Positions 23,659 through 36,222 of a stretch of 64,000 bases of DNA are shown here, one piece after another. The translations under genes were made by a program, and so were the position numbers. How positions within the stretch are numbered: the stretch's first letter is position 1; each line of letters starts with the position of its first letter. The DNA comes from Dryas octopetala (lineage: Eukaryota > Streptophyta > Magnoliopsida > Rosales > Rosaceae). The notes under the pieces were generated by a model that saw only the letters and a list, made by a program, of their open reading frames with translations, was not told the origin of the DNA and did no database searches. The stretch is taken from NCBI GenBank assembly GCA_963921425.1, contig OY992839.1:436501-500500 (forward strand). Reading direction: 5' to 3'.

Positions 23659-25883
23659 ATGCTGATAGAAGAAGTAGAGGAGACAAAAAAGCCCGATGTG
23701 GACCCCCCAAAACCGTCGTTATCCACCAACAGAGATGCCTCCGATGGCTTCGAAACTGCCAGCGATGGCGAACTCGGAGCCAACAGTAGCGACAACGACG
23801 ACGAAATCCAACAACACCACCACCAAGTCCAAGAGGAACTACAACACCTCTCTGAAAACGACGACGTTGCATTGAAACAGGTATTATGCAATGCTATCTT
23901 TTTGCTGATTTTTAATAGAAATGTGTTATACACCCACCGATTTGTGGTAGATGTTATGGACAATCCAATAAGTTTTTTACGAATCAATTGCTTATTGTCA
24001 CTTGAAGAGCTCAGTTTTCAATTCAAATTTGTTATATTTGAAGGAAATTTTTTATCAGGCTGTTGAGTAGAAGTTGAAATCAGAAATCTTACTGTGAATT
24101 GCTTATAATAAAACCCAATTCGGTCTTTCTCTCTTAGTTATATGCAGTGTTTCATATCTGATGATAATCTGGTTTTAGTAGCTAGAATTCCTATGTTTTT
24201 GTTGAAACAAACTTTTTTTATTTATTTGTTCTTTTTGCATCTGAAGCAGAAAGCGTTCGAACAAGCAAATGATATGAAATTGGAAGGCAATAAACTGTTC
24301 GGAAATGGGCAATATGAAGAGGCATTATCACAGTATGAGCTTGCTTTACAACTTGCACCTGACATGCCTTCATCTGTGGAATTACATTCAATATGTCACT
24401 CAAACCGTGCAATATGCTTCTCAAAATTGGTAATAATGTGACTGCAAACTCTGGAAATATGTTTGGTGCAATTTTTCATTTGTTTTTAATTGTTACACTA
24501 CCATGAATATTTCATTTTAGACCAAAAAGGCCATACTGTTGGATTTGGGTCAATGGGCTTAGTCTTGGGTTTCCAAAAAGGATACTTCTTGTCTAACCAA
24601 GCATTGGCTACTGCATCACAAACTATGATACCAGATTGCCTGGTAAGTAGCAACATTTATTTCATTTGCTTGATATCATGTTGATTTAGTTCAACATATT
24701 TGAATGGCAATGCTATTTGTCTTGCCATTCCTATTTTCTTGGGTAGTCTTTGTTGGAGTATGCAAGTTGTGCCAGTAAAAGTATGTGTTTCAGGCTTACT
24801 TTCAGCTGAGTCATAAATTGGTTTTAGAGCTGAAATGGCTTCCACATTCCCTTCATCATGTGGGTTAATGCTTTTATTTGGAATTGGTGATAGATATGTT
24901 TCAGAAAAACATAGCTATATTTTGTTCTAAATGAAATTATATTGTCTTTATTAGGGATACTTTAATGATGGTTTCATTTTTAGAGTTAAGATTTATTGTG
25001 AAAGGCGAAAAGTACTAATATCGAAGTTATAGGTGACGATATTGGTTATAAAATTTCTTCCTAGTATGTTCCGGATTTGAGTAGAACTGTTGCTATTTTC
25101 TGCAAAAGCCTGTTTTCACTCTTATTTTTTCCCGTATTTACTTCCCTTGCCTTATGATGTATTTTGAAAAAGGCTTCGTATTCTTTCTCATTATAACATT
25201 TGTATGCCACTACCTTCTCAATCGTGCATAATTGTAATTCTTTGAATCTTAATGTCACAGGGAAAATATGGGGATGCAATTAAGGAATGCACAAAAGCGC
25301 TAGAACTAAATCCTTCATATCTGAAAGCTCTGGTTAGAAGAGCAGAGGCTCATGAAAAACTAGAACATTTCGAAGAGGCTATTTCTGGTTAGTTTGGATC
25401 TAATACAGCTTTTAAACTTTTGTTTGTATTGTAGTTTAAGATGATAATTTTTCATTAGTTCACGGAAGACAAAGCACTAGAAGCAACTTCTTTGTCTTCT
25501 CATGTGTATGGATTAGTAGTTTTATACCAGTATGAATTGCCTCATTTTTCCTTTTACTTCCCAGATGTGAAAAAAATCTTGGAACTCGATCCTTCAAATG
25601 ACCAAGCCAAGAAAGCCATTCACCGCTTGGGGCCACTGGCTGAAGAAAAGAGAGAAAAGATGAAAGAGGAGATGATTGGTAAATTAATTAATTTCTTGTG
25701 AGCACAACTCATTAATAATCTGTTGTGGACTGAAGTTTAACCAGCTTTGTAATTGTTCTGTGAGCAGGGAAGCTGAAAGATATGGGCAACTCTTTGTTGG
25801 GCCGGTTTGGAATGAGTGTTGACAACTTCAAAGCTGTCAAAGATCCAAACACTGGCTCCTATTCTATTTCATTCCAACATTAG
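23659..25883 (+). CDS. Tetratricopeptide repeat protein 1 (TTC1)-like
   Basis: Five exons: 23659-23880, 24250-24429, 25261-25387, 25565-25678 and 25768-25883, giving 252 residues with GT-AG introns. An acidic, His/Gln-rich N-terminus (residues 1-74) is followed by three TPR units: EQANDMKLEGNKLFGNGQYE and ELHSICHSNRAICFSKLGKY, then the AIKECTKALELNPSYLKALV and DVKKILELDPSNDQAKK segments. The conserved C-terminus is LKDMGNSLLGRFGMSVDNFK. This matches the eukaryotic TTC1 family, Hsp90/Hsp70-associated TPR adaptors. The exact plant role is not known to me. The ATG at 23659 is chosen because upstream codons in this frame have no ATG. The promoter follows a long poly-A tract. Confidence 0.9.
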
Positions 25884-26810
25884 TATGGTTGTGTGTTTAT
25901 AGGTGGGAAGAAAGGGGTGGTGAAATCACAGGGAGTGTTGGGCTTTTTTGTGTATGCAGGATTGATAATTACATGTAAATGCAGAGTTGGTAAATGATGG
26001 AGTTTGTGGATAGTATTATTGCTTTCATAGTTTCATGAATATGGTACACTGCAGTTTCTATATATGAATGGAACAGTCAGTTGATGATGATCGTTTATTA
26101 TATTTGATTTCTCTTTTGTTTGTGTGATCTTCTGCATAATTCTAGGTCTTGGCAGCTCATTTGCCAAATCAATATTTTCTTTGGACTAATTTCCTTTTTC
26201 AAGGTTGGCTACTTCTCCAACGTAGTTTGCTTCTTCTTTTTGATTAAGTTTGTTTCTTTTTCAGTAATCCATAGCTTTGTAACAGGGAGTTTGGACTTTA
26301 TGTTTATATTTTATGTGTTGATATTGTGTACGAAACTATATCAATTAAGGTATTTATTTAACTCAAGCAAAACAAAAGTTGTTCATTTAATTTTTCTAAA
26401 AAAATTCATAAACCAAAAAATGTTTAATCTCTAAATGGTGTCATTTTGTTTACAAGCATAAATCATAATATCATCAGAAATAATGAACAGAGAATCTTAG
26501 TTCTAGAATTTGATCGCATCACTTGTTTTGATAAAAATGAAAGATTGGTGGATTTAATTTTGTAGTATATAGTTAAATCACTATCTTGATCAAGGGAAAG
26601 ATAGAGAGTCTCATTGCTTATAAGAAGAAAACAATTCTGCACTGATCAATGACCATCAACTGTCAAATCACACCTCAATGGACAATGGAGAGATTGCTTT
26701 TAAAACAAAATCTTTCACAACTCGGAGCACTGCTGCTTCCACTGCAAATGTCTCATACCTTGGGGATTGGGGCCGAACTGTTTACCATGCACCTTCCCAC
26801 ATGTGATCTA
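25884..26810. other. Convergent spacer between TTC1-like and AP180-like genes
   Basis: 3' flanks of two convergent genes, AT-rich. No supported gene. Confidence 0.5.
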
Positions 26811-29800
26811 CTAAATGAGACCATTGCATGAATTCTGAGTTGGATGTGAACAACTCTGCTCAATGAAGGGATTCCCAGAAGAAATATTTGTTGGATTATT
26901 ATGGCCCATGCTGAGTAACTGTTGCTGCATCATGAACTTTTGTTGTTGGGACATGGGTCCAATTTGCATGTTACTTGGGAGTGTGGCATTGTTGGAAGCA
27001 TAATATGGAACTTGGTGTTGGGCCATCACAGCCATTTGCATGTTACTTGGGGATGTTGCATTGCTGGAACTGGAAGCATAAAATGGGCTTTGGTAAGAAC
27101 TAGCATCGCCAAAGGGATTAGAGGCCTGTCCAGGATGGTAGAGCCTGTCCTGATTTGGTTTACTTGACTTTGGAGCACCGTCGTACAGACAGTCCAGTGT
27201 CAATTTGTCTAGTAAACCAGCCTGCATTGTAGACAATATGCCTTGTTCTGTTATCAGATTGTCAAAGAATGTTGTAAAGTCCTTGGAATGATCCTAAAAT
27301 AGCGCACGCACATGACAAGGAAGACTTACCAACTTAGTCTTTGCAGTTGCAGTTGGATTTGCAGCTCCATTAGAACTTGGTGCTGTAAACAGTGCTATCT
27401 CCCAACTAGATTCCGGGCATGTCGAATTGGGGCCATTTGATTTGGAATCTGATGGATTTTCTGTGATAAGATGGATAAGGCAAATAAACAATACATCCTT
27501 AAACACTTCATGTAAATATGTACATCAGTTTAATTAAAAAGAAAGGAAAACAAGTTACCAGATTGAACAAATGCAACTGCGAGGGAATTTTTCTCATCTA
27601 ATTCTGATGTTACCGGAACTAAGTCATCGAAGCTCTGGTAGAATATTGACAAGATCAGTTGAGTGCAAGAAATAAAAATTGTTCATTTCGTACAATAAAG
27701 TTTGTTGGTTTACCACTATTCCTAAAAACTTCCTATTAAGATGCGAGCTAATAATTGTTTAACATATACCGAACAATGGTAGCTCAAAAAAGCATTTACC
27801 AGAAGGTCAGGAACTTGGGGTGTGGCAGCAGCCTCACTCTGGTCACTCCTTGGTGGTTCCGGGACTGTCCCATCGGCATTTGATTTTTCTTCAATATTAT
27901 CATCCTGTTTTTCGCCAGTTAGCAAATCACTGTCTAACAAATCATCTTGCTCATCATTGTCCTGATCACAAGTTGTGCTGTCAATTAGCTCCAGGTCTAA
28001 CACTGCATTGAGCATTACTTCATGAAGGAAATCAATGGCACATTGATTATCTGCAATAGTTCATTGTCAAGATTCCAACAACATGCAAGTATTGTTGTTG
28101 TTGTTGTTGTTGTCATCTCCACTATTCGCTACAGATTGTGTTCTATCTCTTTTAAACCTTCTGCAGCAATTGTGGTGGTTGCTCAAAATTGGAATATTCC
28201 AAGTTCTAGTTATAATAGTTAGCTAGTTTCTTGTACATGCCTTTGTGTCACATTAATATTGGTGGAATCTTCTTACCAAGAGAAACTTGCAAAAAGTTTT
28301 GGATTTTCTGTACTAGCTAGGACATTAGCTTCCTTTGCATTGAGTAAGTTTTTTAAATTATGGGGAGTAGATTACAAGAAAGCCAAAGCAAAAAGAGTTT
28401 AAGCATACTGGTGTATCTTGAAGCATTGAAATGGGGGAAACCTCCTTCACATAATCTTCCATTGTGGTCAAGAATGATGCAGGGGGCTGCAGTTATAGAT
28501 GTAATACATATTGAGAAACCAATTGAAGGACACTAACAAACACAACATCAATGTCATATTAAAAGGTCCAACCTGTTTAATGTTAACGAATGCCAGCCCC
28601 AGTCCAAACTCAAGGCTCCTGCAGATCTCAAAGAACTCAGATAACCTCTCTGCCTACAACATACAAATTTCCCACTTTTAGCCAATATTATGAAAACAAA
28701 AGCAATGTATCGAACAAGGCATGTACCTGACGTCCCGAATTCTTATAAATTTCAACTGCTCCAATTGCATCATCGCACTGCATCTCAAAAAACTGCCAGA
28801 AAACAAATGTGAATGTGCTACATTGATGCTTCATATTGCCGAGACAAAACCAAGGCCCACCTTGTCAACCAAATTGACAATGCCATCAGTAATTGCAGCA
28901 TACAGCTGAGCACTTTCACCTGCAACCTGATGGAGGAACACATAAGAACGTGGGATGAAATGATACTAGACTAACATCTAATTACAATATTGCAGTTTTG
29001 CTCATTTTTACCATTGAAAGGGCACACTGAATCAAGACATTACATTTAGTTCCCTCCTGTGGCTGCAAAATGGCACACCTTTAGTGTTTAAGTAATTACA
29101 GATATATCATGCTTAGATCTTTATATATGTATTGATTCCACAGAAGAAATAGATACTTACAGGGGGTGAGATACATAGAATTGGAGGACAAGATGTCCAT
29201 CAATTTTCAATAGAAGAAAACCAAAAGATTAGAAGAAATACATATATAACAAATAATAACTCCCATTCAATCAAGATGGACTGGAAAGAAAGAAACATGA
29301 ATTCTTCACCTGGCAATCAAGAAGGCGAGAAAGAAGCTGTTGCAAAGCAGGTAATTGCCTTAGTAAGTTTGGGGTATCAAGTTCCTTAGTTCTCTGTAGA
29401 CAAATGTATCAAATATATCAAATCTGTATTCTAAACACAATACTGGTAATATAATATGAAAATAACATAAAAACAACATGAAAACATTGTAACATGGTCA
29501 GACTTTATAAATACTTGGGAAGCATCAATGCTAGACTTGGGATGCTCCTAGGAACAATTTGGAATGTATCAAGGTACAAAATAATTGAAATGACTCAGGT
29601 TACGAACTGAAATTCTCAATGTACGGCATGAGATGCCCTAAGGTATGACTTGAGTTGCTCTATGACATGACTTGGGAAGCGTCAATGCTTGACTTAGGAT
29701 AAGTTAAACATGGCCAGACTTTACCCTAAAATGATACACAAAGTACACTTAACACATTGAAGAGCTTACACATAAGTTTCAATTCAAACTGCATACCGTG

Positions 29801-31037
29801 TGATCTTTCTGAACATCAAACTTCAAAATGCGGAAACACTCCAGGCGCTCTTCAAGATATGATGAATAGGTACGAACCCAGGCAGAATGGTCCCATGCTT
29901 CATTCCAAAATACCTCCATAGTTAGTCACCCCGACTGAAAACCCTCAGCAAATAAGAAAAGATAACAAAAGGAATAGTACCACTTGGACTTGATTCATCC
30001 CATAAATGAGATAAATCCAGCACCTGGCCTCTACTCCAGCTATATTTGATTAGAGCATCATAAAATAAATGTCCAACTTCCCTCATAGCACGGTGTACAA
30101 CAATCAGGGTTTTCAGTGCTACCTAGTCATACAACTGAAGCTGAGATCGTTTGTATTCAAGAACTCTGCACTGCAGCAAGCAGTAAAAACATGAAGAAAG
30201 GTGATCATTATGACTCTACCTTCCAATTGCGAGTCTTAGAAAGACGCCTGACAAGACCATTTATGCAATAAACAACTTTAGCATGAGGTCTTGATGATGA
30301 AACTGCATTTAGTATAGCTGGAAACACAAGAACATAAGCATATCTAACTACCTATGAAATAAAAGTAAGTACAAAAACAAAATATTCTGCCACTCAAGTT
30401 CATGAAAATCAACTCAACGTAGTTAATGTATATATGATTCACAATTAAACATAACAAACTTGCCATTTTCCCAATTGACATATTAGATATTTGAATTAAC
30501 TCATTGCTGCAAGTTCTCTGCATATCCATGCAATTAAAGAAAGTTGAAAACATTGTTCATTAATCTGAAAACCTTAGACAAAGGCTTTATATTTGTTCAT
30601 TAAAATAAGCCAAAAAATTGAACACTCAACTTTCCTATAAATGGGAATTTGCATACTGTGGATCGAAACGTATCTAATCAAATGAAAACCTTAGACAAAG
30701 GCTTCGACCAAAAAAAAACTTGGACAAAGGAATCTATAGAACATGCATGTTTGGAAAAAGAGGAAAAAGTTTCACACACGTGTAACATATTTCTCCTTTG
30801 ACAATGCTTCATCATGATTTGTGGCCTTGGCAATGGAAGCATCCAGTGCCTGCAGAATATATATGGAATATCACTTTCAAGATTCATCCAAAGATCATAA
30901 AGCAATATGATAAACCATGATGACGAGTCATGACATGTTCTAATATTACCTTGAAATCGCCACTGATTTTCGCCAATCCAACTGTTTTGAAAGCTTTAAT
31001 TTCTTATGCTTTGTTGCCTGTCAGGGCCTGCTGCCAT
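26811..31037 (-). CDS. AP180/ANTH clathrin assembly protein, first exon frameshifted (possible pseudogene)
   Basis: Minus-strand exons: 31037-30950, 30849-30780, 30317-30220, 30122-29981, 29897-29797, 29393-29310, 29062-29012, 28926-28861, 28792-28727, 28653-28573, 28486-28409, 28307-28277 (31-bp microexon), about 28015-27800, 27634-27559, 27460-27330 and 27221-26811. The ANTH domain spans exons 1-11 ([40 protein letters not shown]). The tail has [17 protein letters not shown] and an Asn/Gln/Met-rich C-terminus, as in plant AP180/PICALM adaptors that bind PIP2 and clathrin in endocytosis. Exon 1 starts [13 protein letters not shown] and then hits TAA. The expected [14 protein letters not shown] follows in another frame, so one extra base (or a 4-bp TTAA) disrupts it. 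Downstream exons keep frame. The true start may lie in an unrecognised exon, or the allele is dead. Confidence 0.8.
29510..29705. repeat. Degenerate GACTTGRGATGC-type repeat in AP180 intron
   Basis: Several short units built on ATGACTTGAG/GACTTGGGA and GATGCCCTAAGG occur in the intron between the exons at 29393 and 29797. The same word family makes up the larger tandem array at 32158-32950, about 2.5 kb away. Confidence 0.6.
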
Positions 31038-33105
31038 TCTCTTTCAAGAGTGTCTATGTAATTCTCTAATTAATCCCCAAAGATACAATTGGACCAAACT
31101 GAAGAAAACACTAACAATTTAATTAACATCAATGAAATACACTTTATTGCATTATCTGCTATGAAGTAAGTAATAATGCAGATCTTTATCAAAAAACAAA
31201 ATTTAACAAAAATTGGAAAAAAAAAAAGAAGGAAAAAATTTAGCAAAATTCATTTCAAATTATAGAACAAAAACAATGATGGTGTTTACAGCGCCGTAAG
31301 GAACAAGGAACACGTAGCAAGTACAAATTAATGATTCAAATATTAGAACAATATCATCCAAATAGTAATTGAAACAGAAGAATGTACAAAAATTAAGAAG
31401 CGCCATATATATATATATACATACAAGTTATACATCTATATTAATTATTTCCATTTCCCATATACAACATTATGCATGGATATACATATATAATTTGCAA
31501 TTAAATACATAAACGACCTCCATGGTAGAAAGAAAAAAAAAAAAAAAAAAAAAAAGGCAATGTGATCACCTGCCTGCCGGAGACAGGCAGTGATCGGAGA
31601 ACCGCAGGAGGTGGGGACTGGAAAATTTTACGGAAGAACGCCTTAGTTTCATCCTTAGAGACATGATGAATAAGCATGTGCGCATCATATACATGGTACG
31701 CGTGGAGGTAGCATGGACCTGCCTCGTCACCTTAGTTTTCTTTTTTGTTTTATTTACAAGGAAATAAATAACTTTTTAAGCAATTCCTCATTGTAATTGA
31801 AAACGTGCCAAATTGTATTCATCTCAACTTGTAGAGAAGAATATCTGTATGACCATTATACAACATCATGATGACTTCCTATGATGGGCAATTAGCATTA
31901 TTGTAAGACTAATCATATATGTTAACATCACACAATGATAATTAACGTGGTATGATGGTTCACGCAAATTTTTCTCAATCTTGTAAAGATGAATAATCTT
32001 TATATATAAGGATATTTAGTCTAATGATCGGATTAATTAGGTGGAACAAAATTAGAAATGTGTCAGTGTCACTTCTAAAGTTGGTGAAAGTAGCTTTCTC
32101 GGTCTTTCTTGTTTGGAACTGAGGCTAACATTCTCTAACTGCCTTTGCCTTTTAATCGACTAGGTACAATTTGAAACGCACTAAGGGTATAAACATTTAA
32201 AATTCTTAAGAAACGACTTAAGATGCCTCAAGAAACGACTTGGAATGCCCTAAGGCATGACTTAAGAAACTCTAGGATATGACTTTAGAAATGTCAAAAC
32301 ATGACTTGATATGTCACTAATTACAATTTAAAATGCATTAAGAGTATCAACATTTAAAATTTTCAAGAAATGACTTGCGATACCTTAAGACACGACTTGA
32401 GAAACTCTAGAGTATGATTTTAGAAGTGTCAAAAATTACATGGGATGTCACTAGGTACAATTTGAAATGCATCAAGGGTATAAACATTTAAAATTTCAAG
32501 AAACAGGGGCTTTATATATATTCTCTACGGCGTCAACCAAAAGTTTGATTACATTGCGTTCAATTTGAGATAGTCGATGAAAAATTTGATAAACAATAGC
32601 ACGAACTCTCGTTCTTTTACCTTCTTTCATGCGAAAGTTGACTAACTTCTTGATTTTAAGATGCCCTAACGCACGACTTGAGAAACTCTTAGGTATGATT
32701 TTAGAAGTGTTAAAACATGACTTGACATGTCACTAGGTACAATTTGAAATGCATCAAGGGTAAAAAGTTATAAACATTTAAAATTTTCAAGGAACGACTT
32801 GAGATGTCTTAAGGCATGACTTGAGATACCCCAAGGCACATCTTAAGAAACTCTAGAGTATGACATTAGAAGTGTCAAAACATGACTTGAGATATCACTA
32901 GGTATAATTTGAAATGCATCAAAGGTATAAACATTTAAAATTCTTACCACAAAATTGAAAAATTATGTAAAAATGTTTTTTAAGATTCATGGCCAAGTAC
33001 ATATATATGTGTCTGCAGCCTTAGTTATTATTTGGTCAGAGACAATTAAGTAGTGCATAAATGTGGTAGCGATTGCAGGCTGGGCTTATACAGCAGCAGC
33101 ACTAG
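31038..33105. other. Region upstream of AP180-like gene; start of duplicated segment
   Basis: Holds a possible 5' UTR of the AP180-like gene near 31560-31640 (minus strand, GC-richer, next to a run of about 24 A), the left part of duplication unit A, and a tandem repeat array (32158-32950). No other gene is supported. Confidence 0.5.
32158..32950. repeat. Tandem array of about 134-165-bp units
   Basis: The landmark TAGGTACAATTTGAAATGCA (with variants) recurs at about 32161, 32318, 32452, 32734 and 32898. It is followed each time by GGTATAAACATTTAAAAT and strings of ATGACTTGAGAT and AAGAAACTCTAG. A foreign block of about 150 bp (about 32505-32655) interrupts the third unit. Unit B of the surrounding duplication lacks this array. 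Confidence 0.8.
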
Positions 33106-34263
33106 CTAGCTGGTAAGGAAGCGCCTTGCAATGTTGCCATTTGCACCTTTGGGGAAGAATCCGCCGGGAAGGGATTCATTGCCAGTTGCATATACAATCC
33201 TCAAGATCTCAGTTGGTCCTCTTGAATACGAAAGCGAATTCACATCTGCTGACAGCAAGTTAGAGGTGGTCTTGTTCTCCGCCCCGAGCGTCTCGGGGAC
33301 TATGATGCCTTCGTCTTTGTTACCACACATGGCAAGCCTGTTCCTAAGCGCAGAAATACGGTTGGTGAAATTAGCCACTGTGAGGTTGTATGGACGCACC
33401 TTCTCTATTGCTCTCTCACTCAGTTTTGTACGTATCACTGCATCTTGTCCAGCCTCAACACCCAATAGTGATGCAACCAACTAATTAAGTTCCGGCCCAT
33501 GCATAAATTCAAGTGGTGAAAGAAATCAGCCAGTAATCAAACATGACCCAATATATATATAATCAACAAATTAGTCAAACTGATTAATTAATTACTTCTT
33601 ACCCTGCGATTAGTAGAGTTGTTAAGGTATTCAATGGTGCCAACATAGCCTACTAGTCCCACATAAGGGATGGCATAGGATGCTAACAGATAATTGAGTG
33701 AGTTTGCATACGGATCAAAAGGAGGGGTCAGGTTGAAACCCAGTGCTTGGTCAAATAGTTTTGCCCAATTCTGACGGCTCAGGTCTAACAGAGGCCTTGG
33801 GAATCCTCCTACTGTTGTAGTAATTGCTCTGAAAATTCATGTACATATAAAACTTCAAAAAATGTATATGTGATCGAAGTAGTTGATGGATCATGAATGT
33901 ATATATATTCACATACCTGATATGACCAACTTCTTGGTAAGCGAATTCTCGGAAGATGAGAAGAACAAAAGGGTCGTCGTCGAAATTGGCCTTCTGAGGT
34001 CCAATGGGAGAAGGACCGCCTTGGGTCAACTCTGGACTGATTTGATCGAGCCCTTTGCCAAGAGCACCCTGCAGAAAAAACTCAGCCTCCAAGAATTCCA
34101 AGTTCAAAGCAAATTGAATACGCTCAGTGTCATTGGCTTCAATGGGTCCGCAGTTAGCAGGATCACTACTACTGAGAACCTCAAGGCTGCAGAGACATTC
34201 CAGAGCAAGAAGAAAAACGAAGGCATTGAAATAAGACGCTGTAGTTATAGCCATTGCTTTCAT
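33106..34263 (-). CDS. Desiccation-related protein PCC13-62-like (ferritin-like domain)
   Basis: Three exons on the minus strand: 34263-33917, 33828-33603 and 33480-33106, giving 315 residues with GT-AG junctions. An N-terminal signal peptide (AFVFLLALECLCS) is followed by a ferritin-like four-helix domain beginning at about residue 45 (RIQFALNLEFLEAEFFLQGA). The LTQGGPSPIG block, FREFAYQEVGHIR, and the conserved C-terminal blocks RPYNLTVANFTNRISALRN and PGGFFPKGANGNIARRFL follow. The first ATG in frame is at 34263. Members of this family were found as dehydration-induced secreted proteins in resurrection plants; their biochemical activity is not settled. This copy is complete, and a decayed duplicate lies at 37681-39062. 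Confidence 0.92.
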
Positions 34264-34327
34264 ATATGCAACCAAACTAGTTGATCAAAAAAGGTTGCTA
34301 TGAGTGATTTGTGCATTGCCAAGCTTG

Positions 34328-34335
34328 TATATATA
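34328..34335 (-). promoter_or_regulatory. TATA box of desiccation-related gene
   Basis: TATATATA lies about 65 bases upstream of the ATG on the minus strand. The duplicated copy keeps the same element at 39148-39155. Confidence 0.6.
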
Positions 34336-36222
34336 GACATCTATGCAAGTCCATTAATTAGGGAGAAATATCAATTAAGTTTGGTGAATTAAGATGTACT
34401 CAATTCACACAATTAATTGTAATTCAGGTTTGATTAATTATTTCTTCATCAACTATATACTTTGTTGTTTTCCCCACATATATTGTCACAGAATTAATTT
34501 CCCAAAAGAGCTTTTCCTTCATCCTTGCTCCAAACTTCCAAAGGATGCAACAAATAGTCAAATGGGTAAACTTTCTGCAAGTGGAAACTACTTTTTGGAA
34601 TTTGGACAGTCATGCATGCACTACAAGAAATGTTAATTGGCAAAGGCAAGTAGGCAACTATTTTTTCCTAAATGGCCACCTCTTTTGGCCCGTAACCAAC
34701 TATTGATAGTTAGTATTTGGCTTAGCCACCATACATGATACATCCACCAAAGAGTGGACCGTCCTACAGGTAGGGTGGGTTAATGTCTACTTGCATTAAT
34801 TCCCACACTAATGTGTCCTGCTGGTACAATACTGACCCTCCAAACCATCTTGGGCTGCTTTGGTAGTCACGAGCTAGGCAATTGATTAAGCAACTGCAGC
34901 ATATTCGGTTCCAAAATACTGCACCAATTTAATTGTTTTTTTTTTCTGGAATTTAATTGATTGGTTTCCTAATGTTTATTGCATGTCATACAAAAAGTGA
35001 TCTTAATATCAATTTTCTTCAATATTGTGGACATATGGGTGTATCCCAATTCATTAAATTGAAATCTATTAATAAATAATAATAAAAAGTGGATAACTAA
35101 CAAAGTACCATAATATTACAAACTTAAACGTGTTCCACACCAAATAACAGTCATACCATGGAGGTTTATACCAACCACCAAGCTAAAGGTACTTCAAATT
35201 ACTAAACCCAATTGATCCACAAAAGCCAACCATCTCATGAAGCCATCAGATTCCAAAAGCAAAAAGCATTTCTAGGTTCACAAAATATCTAAACTTGCTA
35301 ATATATATATATATATATATGAAGGTGAGGGCCTTATATATTTTAGCAAGTTTATCTGTCCATAATTCAACAGCAGCATATATAGAGAGTATATATTATA
35401 CTAAATATATATAGGAAGATACAAATTCAGGAGTAGGGTTGCTTCCATTTGGTTCTGAATTCTGGGTCATATGTTAGCAACCCACATCAATTAGAAGGTT
35501 TCACTTCTCAGGGTTGGATTTCACACGGCATTGGAGCGTGTGCCTCACCACCTGTCAAGTGTTGCTTTAACACCTACTGTTATGCAGTTAGTGACTTTAC
35601 AACATATTAAATTTTGTAAATCCCTCTTATTTCCTTTCCACCATTGAAGCAGCTGATGCTCAATAGTTGCACCAAGTACCATTTAAAATAATGGTTGGTT
35701 AGAATAATTAGTCACCCCATAAGCCATACTAACACACTTTAGTTAGTGTTAACAAACTAAAAGGAGGGTGACATATGTGGTCAAAGCCAAAACAGTGTAT
35801 GTTAACCAAATAGTGAGCATTGCTCACTTTTCTTGTAGTGATGCAGCTTGGTTCTTCTTTTGCTTTCACAATGCAAGATTTATATATTTAATTATGTTCT
35901 GTTTTAGGTGATTGAACGAGTAAGAGATGAGAGATGAACCAGAAGTTAATTACCAATAATAGAATTTTTGTACATTACCACGTCATTGACTACTGACTAG
36001 ACATATACCACCAGTCACAAGATTCATGAACTTCAGTTCTATAGTTGATTGTTTGACAACACTAATGGGACATCCACATCTGTCTCTGTTGCTGAAATGT
36101 GATTTTTCAAATATGTATAAACTTTGCTTAAATTTTGAATAAGCTGATCATGAAGAGTATGTGTAAATTAAGAGAAGGCTTTCTAATCAAGTAGTTATTG
36201 ATATATTTTGTAATGGGGTAAA

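Noticed and set aside
29898..29937. Upstream acceptor (TTTTCAG) for the AP180 exon at 29897
   Set aside because: Using it adds a frame-shifting segment that stops. The acceptor directly before CATGGGACC gives the conserved [14 protein letters not shown] junction.
32158..32950. CRISPR-like array
   Set aside because: Units are 134-165 bp, degenerate, without short identical repeats and unique spacers, and the genome is a plant nucleus.
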